DNA of 64,000 nucleotides from Falsirhodobacter sp051195255 (lineage in GTDB: Bacteria; Pseudomonadota; Alphaproteobacteria; Rhodobacterales; Rhodobacteraceae). This document shows, piece by piece, positions 34,508 through 42,514 of this stretch. Where the stretch lies: the NCBI RefSeq assembly GCF_051195255.1, contig NZ_JBNJLK010000007.1:62001-126000 (forward strand). The letters run 5' to 3'. Below the pieces are notes generated by a model. It was not told the origin of the DNA and searched no databases. It saw only the letters and a list, made by a program, of their open reading frames with translations. Within the stretch, counting starts at the first letter, position 1. Each line of letters opens with the position of its first letter. A program made the translations under genes and the position numbers.

Positions 34508-35379
34508 CCACGATCCCCCTGACCCCACCGGCCCGCATGGGCGCGTTCCGCAGGTTCCTCGGTGATCTGGCGCGCGAACCCCTGGGTCTGGCCGGTGCCA
34601 TCGTGGTGGCCGCGCTGGTGCTGGTGGCGATCTTCGCCCCGCTTCTGGCCCCGTATCCACCGGCCGAGCAATCGCTGGCGGACGCTCTCCTGCCCCCCTC
34701 GGCCGCGCACTGGCTGGGAACCGACGAATACGGACGCGACATCCTGAGCCGCCTGATCTGGGGGGCGCGCGTCACGATGCGGACGGTGCTGTCGGTCACG
34801 GCGATCGTCGGTCCGATCGGGCTTCTTATCGGCGTTACCGCCGGCTTCTTCGGCGGACGGGTCGACGCCATCCTGATGCGGATCACGGACATCGTCCTGT
34901 CCTTCCCGTCGCTGGTGCTGGCGCTGGCCTTCGCCGCCGCCCTGGGCGCGGGTCTGGGCACGGCGATCATCGCGATCTCCCTTACCGCGTGGCCGCCGAT
35001 CGCGCGGCTGGCCCGGGCCGAGGCGCTGGTCGTGCGCAACGCCGACTATGTCGCGGCGGCCCGGATCTATGGCGCGGGCCGGTGGCGGTTGCTGTTCCTC
35101 TACGTGGCCCCGATGTGCCTGCCTTCGGTCGTGGTGCGGCTGACGCTGAACATGGCGGTCATCACGCTGACGGCGGCGTCGCTCGGCTTCCTGGGCCTCG
35201 GCGCGCAGCCGCCGCTGCCGGAATGGGGAGCGATGATCTCGGCGGGGCGCAAGTTCATGCTGGACCAGTGGTGGGTCGCGCTTATGCCGGGGATCGCGAT
35301 CCTTCTCACCAGCCTTGCCTTCAACGTGTTGGGGGACGCCCTGCGCGACATCCTCGACCCCCGTCATTCAAGGGACTGA
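34504..35379 (+). CDS. PepT-family ABC transporter permease (DppC type)
   Basis: A 291-residue permease with the N-terminal extension of OppC/DppC proteins, then WLGTDEYGRDILSRLIWGARVT, which marks the DppC subgroup. The coupling loop is LVVRNADYVAAARIYGAG. It pairs with the DppB-type subunit encoded just upstream, one base before the first ATPase gene. Confidence 0.92.
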   Translation: MTTIPLTPPARMGAFRRFLGDLAREPLGLAGAIVVAALVLVAIFAPLLAPYPPAEQSLADALLPPSAAHWLGTDEYGRDILSRLIWGARVTMRTVLSVTAIVGPIGLLIGVTAGFFGGRVDAILMRITDIVLSFPSLVLALAFAAALGAGLGTAIIAISLTAWPPIARLARAEALVVRNADYVAAARIYGAGRWRLLFLYVAPMCLPSVVVRLTLNMAVITLTAASLGFLGLGAQPPLPEWGAMISAGRKFMLDQWWVALMPGIAILLTSLAFNVLGDALRDILDPRHSRD

Positions 35380-35380
35380 C

Positions 35381-36211
35381 ATGACCGCACCCATCCTTGA
35401 CGTGAAGAACCTGTCCGTGGCCTTTGGACGCGGCACTGTGAAAGCGGTGGACTCCGTCGATCTGCGGCTGGATGTCGGCAAGATCGGCATCGTGGGCGAA
35501 AGCGGGTCGGGCAAGTCCACCCTGGGCCGTGCGATCATGCGGCTTCTGCCCCCGACCGCCCGCATCACCGCCGACAGGCTGGAGTTTCAGGGCCACGACC
35601 TGCGCACCTTGCCAGACCGCGAGATGCGCGGGCTGCGCGGCAACCGGATGGCGCTGATCATGCAGGATCCGCGCTATTCGCTCAACCCGGTGTTGCCCAT
35701 CGGCCAGCAGGTGGCGGAAACGGCCGTCCTGCACAAGGGCCTTTCCAAGGGTGCGGCACGGGAGGCCGCAGCGTCGATGCTGGAGCGTGTGCGTATTCGC
35801 GACGTCGCGCGGGTGATGGAGGCCTATCCGCACCAGATCTCGGGCGGGATGGGGCAGCGGGTGATGATCGCGGCGATGCTGCTGGCGCGGCCCGGCCTCG
35901 TGATCGCGGACGAACCCACCAGCGCCTTGGATGTCAGCGTGCGCGGCGAGGTGCTTGAACTGCTGGACGATCTGGTCGTGGCCGACGGGGCCAGCCTTCT
36001 TCTGATCAGCCACGACATCCGCATGGTGGCGGCGTTCTGCAACCGCATCGTCATCATGTTCAAGGGTCGCGTGGTGGAAACGCTGGACCGGCTGGAGGAT
36101 GCGCGGCATCCTTACACGTGCGCGCTGATCGCGGCCATGCCCGACGCGCGTCACCCGGTCCCGCGCCTGCGCGTGCCCGACCGCACCACGTTCGAGGAGG
36201 CTGCCCGATGA
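35381..36211 (+). CDS. PepT-family ABC transporter ATP-binding protein (DppD type)
   Basis: A 276-residue ATPase with Walker A GESGSGKST, signature SGGMGQRVMIAAML and Walker B LVIADEPTSALD. It is about 45 residues shorter than usual DppD proteins, ending soon after the HPYTCALIAAMPD block, so the C-terminal cysteine-rich extension is missing. The stop overlaps the next ATPase start by ATGA. Confidence 0.9.
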   Translation: MTAPILDVKNLSVAFGRGTVKAVDSVDLRLDVGKIGIVGESGSGKSTLGRAIMRLLPPTARITADRLEFQGHDLRTLPDREMRGLRGNRMALIMQDPRYSLNPVLPIGQQVAETAVLHKGLSKGAAREAAASMLERVRIRDVARVMEAYPHQISGGMGQRVMIAAMLLARPGLVIADEPTSALDVSVRGEVLELLDDLVVADGASLLLISHDIRMVAAFCNRIVIMFKGRVVETLDRLEDARHPYTCALIAAMPDARHPVPRLRVPDRTTFEEAAR

Positions 36212-36942
36212 TCGATATCCGGGATTTTCATGTCCGCTATGGCAACAACCACGTGGTCCGCGGCATCGACCTGGCGGTGGCAAAAGGCGAATGCGTGGGC
36301 ATCGTGGGCGAAAGCGGTTGCGGCAAGTCCACCCTTTTGCGCTGCCTTGTCGGGCTGGAGCACGGGTGGCAGGGCCATGTCGCCATCGACGGCAAACCTG
36401 TCGGTCAGCGCCGCACCCATGAGGAACTGGCGCGCGTGCAGATGGTGTTCCAGGACCCCTTCGGATCGCTCCACCCTCGCCACCGGATCGGCCGGGCCTT
36501 GTCGGAACCCGCGCGCTGCATGGGCCTTCCGCACGGCCGCGACCGCATCGCCACCGCCCTGGAGGAAGTGGGCCTGCCCGCCGCCTTTGCCGACCGCTTC
36601 CCTCATGAACTGTCAGGCGGCCAGCGTCAGCGGGTGGCAATCGCCCGCGCCTTGATCGTGGAACCGCCGGTCGTTCTGCTGGACGAGCCGACATCGGCGC
36701 TCGATGTCTCGGTCCAGGCCGAGATCCTGAACCTGCTGTCGGACCGGCGCGACGAACGTGAGTTGACCTATGTCCTTGTCAGCCACGATCTGTCCGTGGT
36801 GGCGCACATGTGCGACCGCGTCCTTGTCATGCAGGAGGGATGTTTTGTCGACCAGTTGACGCCCGAAGACATCGGCGCCGGACGCGCCAGCCACCCCTAT
36901 GCGCGGCACCTGATCGCCGCCAGTTTCCCGGATGCCGCATGA
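36208..36942 (+). CDS. PepT-family ABC transporter ATP-binding protein (DppF type)
   Basis: A 244-residue ATPase with Walker A GESGCGKST, Q-loop MVFQDPFGSLHPRH, signature ELSGGQRQRVAIARAL and Walker B VVLLDEPTSALD. The family's HPYARHLIAA ending is present. It forms the second nucleotide-binding subunit of the transporter and overlaps the sugar isomerase/epimerase gene by ATGA, which couples the transporter to that enzyme. Confidence 0.91.
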   Translation: MIDIRDFHVRYGNNHVVRGIDLAVAKGECVGIVGESGCGKSTLLRCLVGLEHGWQGHVAIDGKPVGQRRTHEELARVQMVFQDPFGSLHPRHRIGRALSEPARCMGLPHGRDRIATALEEVGLPAAFADRFPHELSGGQRQRVAIARALIVEPPVVLLDEPTSALDVSVQAEILNLLSDRRDERELTYVLVSHDLSVVAHMCDRVLVMQEGCFVDQLTPEDIGAGRASHPYARHLIAASFPDAA

Positions 36943-38153
36943 CTCATATCCTGCACGACCCTGCCCATGACGCCTGGCTTCGCGCGCAGGCCCACGCGCT
37001 GATCGACACTTTCCGCCCCAGCGTTCAGGCGGGCCGTATCGCCACGCTGGGGCTGGATGGACGCCCGCTGCCCGACCCGGTGCAGGAACTGCACACGGTG
37101 ACGCGGCTGGTCCATTCCTTCGCCTTGGCCAAGGCCTTTGGTGCGGCCGATGTGGACGGGGTGATCGACGTCGGCATGGAGCAGCTTCTGACCCGCCACC
37201 GTGACGCCGAACATGGCGGCTATGTCTGGTCCGTGGACGGCACCGGTGTCGCGGATGGCACCAAGCTGGCCTATGGCCATGTGTTCGTGCTGCTGGCGGC
37301 CTCCAGCGCCCTGACGGCGGGCCACCCTGACGCGCGGCGCCTGTTGGACGATGTTCTGGATATTCTGGACCGACATTACTGGGACGAGGAAGCCGGTCTG
37401 TTCCGGGACGAGTTCACGCGCGATTGGCAGCCCTTCTCCTCCTATCGCGGGATGAACGCGAACATGCACGGGGTGGAGGCGCTGCTGACTGCACATGAAG
37501 CGACGGGCGATGCCCGGCATCTGCAGCGCGCGGGCCGCATCCTCGACTTCTTCACAACCCGCATCGCCCCCAACCAGGGCTGGCGCATCCCCGAGCATTA
37601 CACAGAGACGTGGGAGGTGGATGCCGCCTATTCCGGAAATCCGATGTTCCGTCCCGCCGGCACCACGCCCGGCCATTCGCTGGAACTGGGGCGGCTGCTT
37701 CTGCAGCACTGGGACCTGACGGGGCGGCGCGATCCGGACGGCCCCCGCCGCGCCCGGCGCCTGGTCGAACAGGCCCAGACCGACGCCTGGCGGCCCGATG
37801 GCGGCTTCGTCTATACCCTCGGGCGCGATGGGCAGGTGGCAATTCCGGACCGCTACTGGTGGCCCGTGACCGAAGGGATCGGCGCGTTGTCCGCGCTGAT
37901 AAAGGCCGATCCGCAGCCGCAGGACGCCGCGTGGTATGACCGGCTGTGGACCTTCGCGGACCGGCACCTGATCGATCACGCGCAGGGTGGCTGGTTCCCG
38001 GAACTGGACGAAGAAGGAAAGCCCGTTTCGCGGCAGTTCCTTGGCAAACCGGACATCTATCACGCCTTGCAGGCAACGTTGCTGCCTTTGGTGCCCGGCC
38101 TTTCGCGTCTGGCCGCCGAACTGGCAGATCACCAGGCGGGGGGAAAGACCTGA
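36939..38153 (+). CDS. AGE-family sugar isomerase/epimerase
   Basis: A 404-residue (alpha/alpha)6-barrel protein of the N-acylglucosamine 2-epimerase family. GYVWSVDG, SYRGMNANMHGVEALLTAHEATGD, RIPEHYTETWEVD, PGHSLELGRLL and the closing FLGKPDIYHALQA give the conserved catalytic histidines and the glutamates. These blocks resemble YihS-type aldose-ketose isomerases (mannose, glucose) more than N-acetylglucosamine epimerase. Coupling to the transporter genes suggests that it acts on the imported sugar. Confidence 0.85.
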   Translation: MTHILHDPAHDAWLRAQAHALIDTFRPSVQAGRIATLGLDGRPLPDPVQELHTVTRLVHSFALAKAFGAADVDGVIDVGMEQLLTRHRDAEHGGYVWSVDGTGVADGTKLAYGHVFVLLAASSALTAGHPDARRLLDDVLDILDRHYWDEEAGLFRDEFTRDWQPFSSYRGMNANMHGVEALLTAHEATGDARHLQRAGRILDFFTTRIAPNQGWRIPEHYTETWEVDAAYSGNPMFRPAGTTPGHSLELGRLLLQHWDLTGRRDPDGPRRARRLVEQAQTDAWRPDGGFVYTLGRDGQVAIPDRYWWPVTEGIGALSALIKADPQPQDAAWYDRLWTFADRHLIDHAQGGWFPELDEEGKPVSRQFLGKPDIYHALQATLLPLVPGLSRLAAELADHQAGGKT

Positions 38154-38172
38154 CACGGCCGGTCGGGCCGTG
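38154..38172. terminator. Short hairpin between convergent genes
   Basis: CACGGCC at 38154-38160 pairs with GGCCGTG at 38166-38172 around GGTCG. It fills the 21-base gap between the stops of the AGE-family and HAD-family genes and could act on both strands; no T-run is present. Confidence 0.5.
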
Positions 38173-38174
38173 GT

Positions 38175-38843
38175 TCAATCCTCCAGAACGAACGCCTCTC
38201 TCAGCAACACGAGGCGGGGATCGGCGAAATCCGCCACCGCAAGATCGGCGCCAAGCGCCAGAAGGTCCTGCTCACTGCGGGTGGTGGTCAGGGCGACGGT
38301 GAACAATCCGGCGCGGGTGGCCGACAGCAGACCGGGGGGCGAGTCCTCGAAGGCGACGGCCTCGGCCGCTTCCACCCCCAGCCGTTGCAACCCGGTCAGG
38401 TAGGGCAGGGGATCGGGCTTCGGGCGCGACATCTCGTCCCCGTAGACGATCGTGTCGAAGTGGCCGGCAAAGCCGATCGCCCCCAGCATGTGGTCGACAT
38501 TTTCACGCGGGGCGTTGGTGACCAGGGCCAGCTTGACGCCCTGCGCCCGCGCGGCGGCCATCAGTTCGGCCGCCCCTGCCAGCGGAACAAGGTCCATGGC
38601 GAATTCGCGGAAAAGGGCTTCTTTCCGATTCAGCAGGGCGACATGGGCGTCCGTGTCGTGGCACGGAAACAGGCGCAGCCCGATTTCCACGTTGGACTGG
38701 CCCGAGACATGTTCGCGAAAGCCGTCCTCGTCGATGGTCAGCCCATGTTCGGCCAGAAGATGCTGGACCGCCCGCAGGTGGATGGGGTCGGTATGGGTCA
38801 GCGTTCCGTCAAGATCGAACAGCAGCGCCTTAATCCGTGGCAT
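38175..38843 (-). CDS. HAD-family beta-phosphoglucomutase-like protein
   Basis: A 222-residue HAD phosphatase/mutase. DLDGTLTHTD at ~10-19 carries the nucleophile aspartate and general acid; LVTNAP is motif II, the lysine is in SRPKPDP (motif III) and FEDSPPG is motif IV. The cap-domain HVSGQSNVEIG helix is beta-PGM-like. The start lies 14 bases inside the end of the GH65 gene. Next to a GH65 phosphorylase, conversion of beta-glucose 1-phosphate to glucose 6-phosphate is the natural role, though a sugar phosphatase is possible. Confidence 0.85.
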   Translation of the reverse strand: MPRIKALLFDLDGTLTHTDPIHLRAVQHLLAEHGLTIDEDGFREHVSGQSNVEIGLRLFPCHDTDAHVALLNRKEALFREFAMDLVPLAGAAELMAAARAQGVKLALVTNAPRENVDHMLGAIGFAGHFDTIVYGDEMSRPKPDPLPYLTGLQRLGVEAAEAVAFEDSPPGLLSATRAGLFTVALTTTRSEQDLLALGADLAVADFADPRLVLLREAFVLED

Positions 38844-41259
38844 GGTCTTCCTCCTCGTGCAGGTGCACGACATGATCTTTGCCGGGCGCGAGGCAATGCG
38901 CAACCCCGCGCACAAGAAGGGGAATGTCGCCGTCGTTGCTGCCATCGGCGTGAAGGGACAGGTGCCCGCGATCCAGTTCCACGCGCACCGTGTTGTTGCG
39001 GAACAGGACCTGCGCGCACAGCCGACCGTGATGCGGATGGGGCGTGGGATCGACGTTCAGTGCCTCCTCCGCCGGGCGAAGGCCAAGGTGGATGCGCTGA
39101 AGGATGTCCAGCGTCGCCGCCATGGCCCCCAGATGCACGCCTTTCTCCGTGCCCGAATGCCCCGCCTTTTCGTCGGGGTGCAGCGCGTCGCGGAACATCT
39201 GGCGCGAGGTTTCGGGCGCAAGGCGGGCCAGCGCCCCGGCATAGATGAGGTCGGACAGGCTGGAGTCGTGGGAGGTCCGCTCCAGATCCGCCTCGATCGT
39301 GCGGCGCAGGTCCTCGGGCGTGGCGGGGTGGCCCATGTGGTCCAGCAGGTCCGTCAGTTCCTCTTCTGGCATCAGGTGGGCCAGCATCGCGAAGCTTGCC
39401 TGCTTCTGGACCTGAAGGGCGTTGATGTCGCGGCCCTGCGCCTCAAGGAACCAGTCCAGCCGCTGGCCGGGATGCTCGCGCTCATGCGCCTTCATGTCGA
39501 AGGGGTCCAGAGTCTCGTACCGGGCGAAGGGCAGGAAGCGGCCTTGGGCGTCCCGCGCCAGATGCAGGCGGGCGGCGACGTCCGGCCAGCGCGCCACCTC
39601 GTCCGCTGTCAGATCCAGCCGCTCCATCAGCCCCTCGCGGCGGGGGGCGGGCAGGTGGTCCAGCGCCCGCGCGGCGTGGATCAGCGTCCAGGCGGCGCTG
39701 ATGTTGGTGTAGGTATCGTCGTCCACACCGGGACGGTCGCTGCCGGGATAGCGGATGTGGAATTCATCCGGCCCGACCACGCCGCGCAGGGTCAGCCGGC
39801 CCGCCTGTTCGGGATGGGGCCGGGCCAGCGAGGCCCACATGCGGGCGATCTCCACCATCATCTCGGCCCCGTAACCGGCCATGAAATCCGTGTCGCGGGT
39901 GGCCAGGAAATAACGCCACACGTTCAGCGCGATGGCGGATCCCACATGGAACTGGAAACGGGTGTCGTCGCGATGCCAGCGGCCGGATTTGGGGTTCTGC
40001 TGGAACGCGGGCGTTTCCTCGATCCCCGTCGTGGCGCTGCGCCAGGGATAAAGCGCGCCGGACAGACCCTGTTGCGCCGCCCGCCGCCGCGCCGCGCCCA
40101 GCCGGCGGTGGCGATAGATCAGGGCGGAACGGACAACCTCGGGGACATGCAGGCTCAGGAACGACAGGGACAGGGTTTCGTCCCAGAAGATCTGCCCGTG
40201 ATACGCCTCTTGCCACCCGCGCGAAGGCAAGCCCGCATCCGACAGCGAGGCGTGGGGCGATGCCGTCTGCAGCAGGTGGAAGGCGTGCAGCGCGGCGGCG
40301 CGGGACAGGTTCGTGTCCTCCACCTCCAGCCGGCAGCGGCCCCAAAGGTGGCACCATGCCTTCACGTGATCCTTGCGCAGCGTTTTGTAGCCCCCGGCTT
40401 CCCGCACGGCCTGCACGGCCGCCTGTGCCAGATCGCCGATGGCGTGGTCGCGGGCGGTGTGGGTGACACCGGTCTTTTCCACGCACAGAAGGTCGCCCTG
40501 CTGCAGCGTCGCCGTCCAGTGCAGCATTCCATCCCCATCAAAGGAAGAAAGGTCCTGCCCGCCAAGCGAGACGCGACTGCGCGCCGCCACCGCCACATCC
40601 ACCCCGGTGCCCAGCGTCCGGGTGCGGGCCAGAAGGACGTCGCCCTCCAGACGTTCCACCCGCACCTTTTCCAGGGCCTGCGCGTCATAGCCACCTTCCG
40701 TCACGGCCAGATCGTTCCGGACGTCGCCGTGCAGGCCGGAGCGGATGTCGATCCGGCCCGACCAGTCCAAAGGCTGCAAATGGACCAACAGCGCGCCCAT
40801 ATGGGGATCGGCCATGGACAGGAACCGCTCCTCTTTGAAACGGGTGCTGCGGTCCTGCGTGTCGCGGAACAGCACCTCCCGCGTCAGCAGCGCCGTCCGC
40901 ATGTCCAGGCGCTGGCGGTAGCGGAGGATCTTCACGGCGTCGAAAGACAGCCAGTCCGCCTCCCCCTCCAGCCGAAAGAACAGGTGCAGCCAGTTCGGCA
41001 GGTTGGCAAGGGAATCGACCGACACCTCCGTCCCTTCCACCACGCCGTTCAGCCGGGCGTAGCAGCCCGCACGGTACAGCCCGGGATAATGCGCTTCGCC
41101 CCGCCCCTCGGGCGCGGAGGCACGGGCGTGCAGCACGCCGTTGCCCAGCGACAAAAGAGATTCCCGCCGCCGTTCGTCCTTGGGATCGTAATGGTCGAAG
41201 ATGACCTCGAACTCGGTGCTGGGGGCCGTTTCAGCGGGTTGGGCAAAGGAACGCGTCAA
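38830..41259 (-). CDS. GH65 glycoside phosphorylase (maltose/trehalose/kojibiose type)
   Basis: An ~809-residue inverting phosphorylase that splits an alpha-glucosyl disaccharide with phosphate, giving beta-glucose 1-phosphate. Domains follow GH65 order: N-terminal beta-sandwich (FEVIFDHYDPKDERRRESLLSLGNG), (alpha/alpha)6 barrel and C-terminal beta domains. The general acid is E499 in VVGPDEFHIRYPG, close to Glu487 of Lactobacillus maltose phosphorylase; HWDETLS-like FWDETLSLSFL and QKQASFAML are also present. There is no ATG near the conserved start, so a TTG at 41259 without a clear ribosome site is chosen; the true start is uncertain by some residues. It is cotranscribed with the beta-PGM-like gene. 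Confidence 0.85.
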   Translation of the reverse strand: MTRSFAQPAETAPSTEFEVIFDHYDPKDERRRESLLSLGNGVLHARASAPEGRGEAHYPGLYRAGCYARLNGVVEGTEVSVDSLANLPNWLHLFFRLEGEADWLSFDAVKILRYRQRLDMRTALLTREVLFRDTQDRSTRFKEERFLSMADPHMGALLVHLQPLDWSGRIDIRSGLHGDVRNDLAVTEGGYDAQALEKVRVERLEGDVLLARTRTLGTGVDVAVAARSRVSLGGQDLSSFDGDGMLHWTATLQQGDLLCVEKTGVTHTARDHAIGDLAQAAVQAVREAGGYKTLRKDHVKAWCHLWGRCRLEVEDTNLSRAAALHAFHLLQTASPHASLSDAGLPSRGWQEAYHGQIFWDETLSLSFLSLHVPEVVRSALIYRHRRLGAARRRAAQQGLSGALYPWRSATTGIEETPAFQQNPKSGRWHRDDTRFQFHVGSAIALNVWRYFLATRDTDFMAGYGAEMMVEIARMWASLARPHPEQAGRLTLRGVVGPDEFHIRYPGSDRPGVDDDTYTNISAAWTLIHAARALDHLPAPRREGLMERLDLTADEVARWPDVAARLHLARDAQGRFLPFARYETLDPFDMKAHEREHPGQRLDWFLEAQGRDINALQVQKQASFAMLAHLMPEEELTDLLDHMGHPATPEDLRRTIEADLERTSHDSSLSDLIYAGALARLAPETSRQMFRDALHPDEKAGHSGTEKGVHLGAMAATLDILQRIHLGLRPAEEALNVDPTPHPHHGRLCAQVLFRNNTVRVELDRGHLSLHADGSNDGDIPLLVRGVAHCLAPGKDHVVHLHEEEDHATD

Positions 41260-41455
41260 GGAACACCGTTGGCTGCAGGCGGGAATGCAGGCAGGGAACA
41301 GGGGCGCGAAGCGGCCGGTTCCGCCGCAACAGGCGCGACAAAAGGTCCGTGACCCCCGTGGGTTGCCGTTCCGGCCATGCTCTTGGCGCCCTTGGGCCAT
41401 TGACGGCCCTGACGCGGCCTGCCCAAGTGGAACACGAAAGAGGAGGGAGGTCACC

Positions 41456-42436
41456 ATGATCAGTAACATCAGGACGTTGAGCCTTGTCGCGGCGGCGGCT
41501 GCGCTGCTCGGAGGGGCCACGCAGGCGCAGGACTGGCCGACGGAACCGCTGCGCCTGTTCGTCGGCTTTCCGGCCGGGTCGTCGCCGGATTCCATCGCGC
41601 GGCTGATCGCGGAGCCGCTGTCGCAGGCCTTGGGCCAGCCCGTCGTGGTCGAGAACAAGCCGGGGGCCGGCGGCGTCATCGGTGTTCAGCAGATGCTGGA
41701 GCGTGGTCGGACGGGCCACAGCTTTGGCGTCACGATCAACGGGCCGCTCACCACCTCGCAGCGGTTGCTGCCGGATCTGGCTTATGACACGGCCACCGAT
41801 GTCGTGCCCGTGGCGCTGATCGCCACCAGCCCGCTGGCGCTGACGGTGGCGGCCGATTTCCCGGCAAACGATGTCGCAGGCTTCATCGCCCGCGCGAAGG
41901 AAACGCCGGACAGCGTGTCCTACGGGTCGGTCGGGCCGGGGTCGGGGGCGCATCTGACGACGGAGCTGTTCGCGGACGCGGCGGGCATCAAGCTTTACCA
42001 CATTCCGTTCCAAAGCTATGCGCAGGTCGCAACCTCGGTGCTGGCGGGGGATGTTGATTCCGGGTTCATGGCGCCCTCGGCCGCGCTGCCCTTTGTAGAC
42101 AGCGGGCAGCTGAAGATGCTGGGCATTACCTCGCCTGACCCGTTCCCGCAGGCGCCCGACGTGCCGGTTCTGGCGGGGCAGGCCGGCCTTCCAGGGGACT
42201 TTCAGGCGGAATTGTGGAACGCCTTCATCGCGCCCGCCGGCACCGATCCCGCCGTGGTCGAACGTCTGAACGCCGAGATCAACACGATCCTGAAGGAGGA
42301 AGGGATGCGGCAGAAGCTTCTGGCCATGGGCTGGAACGCGACGCCGGGAGCCCCTGACGCGCTGGCCGACCGCATCGCAAGCGACACCACCCTGTGGAGC
42401 CACGCCCTCGATCTGGTGGAGGCGCAGGAGCGGTAA
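41456..42436 (+). CDS. Orphan TctC/Bug-family periplasmic binding protein
   Basis: A 326-residue binding protein with a signal peptide (ending GGATQAQD) and Bug-family loops LFVGFPAGSSPDSIARLIAEPL and VVVENKPGAGGVIG. AGGAGGGAGG precedes ATG 41456. No TctA or TctB gene is next to it; the only such pair in the window lies 14 kb away with its own TctC. It is divergent from the GH65 gene. Ligand and partner permease are unknown; a role as sensor or as alternative receptor is possible. Confidence 0.87.
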   Translation: MISNIRTLSLVAAAAALLGGATQAQDWPTEPLRLFVGFPAGSSPDSIARLIAEPLSQALGQPVVVENKPGAGGVIGVQQMLERGRTGHSFGVTINGPLTTSQRLLPDLAYDTATDVVPVALIATSPLALTVAADFPANDVAGFIARAKETPDSVSYGSVGPGSGAHLTTELFADAAGIKLYHIPFQSYAQVATSVLAGDVDSGFMAPSAALPFVDSGQLKMLGITSPDPFPQAPDVPVLAGQAGLPGDFQAELWNAFIAPAGTDPAVVERLNAEINTILKEEGMRQKLLAMGWNATPGAPDALADRIASDTTLWSHALDLVEAQER

Positions 42437-42514
42437 ATCTTTGGCCGGGAGCAGATGGTCCTGTTCCTTCGCCTCTCCGATGCTACATGCATCCCTCCGA
42501 CATCCGGGTTGTTC

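Noticed and set aside
24295..42436. The TctC at 41.5 kb as part of the TctABC system at 24-27 kb
   Set aside because: That system already has its own TctC in operon order, and the two are separated by about 14 kb of unrelated genes.
42437..42514. Extended N-terminus of the glycosyltransferase from 42455
   Set aside because: The family N-terminus begins at MNFIAFCPPY (42515); the upstream codons encode no conserved residues.
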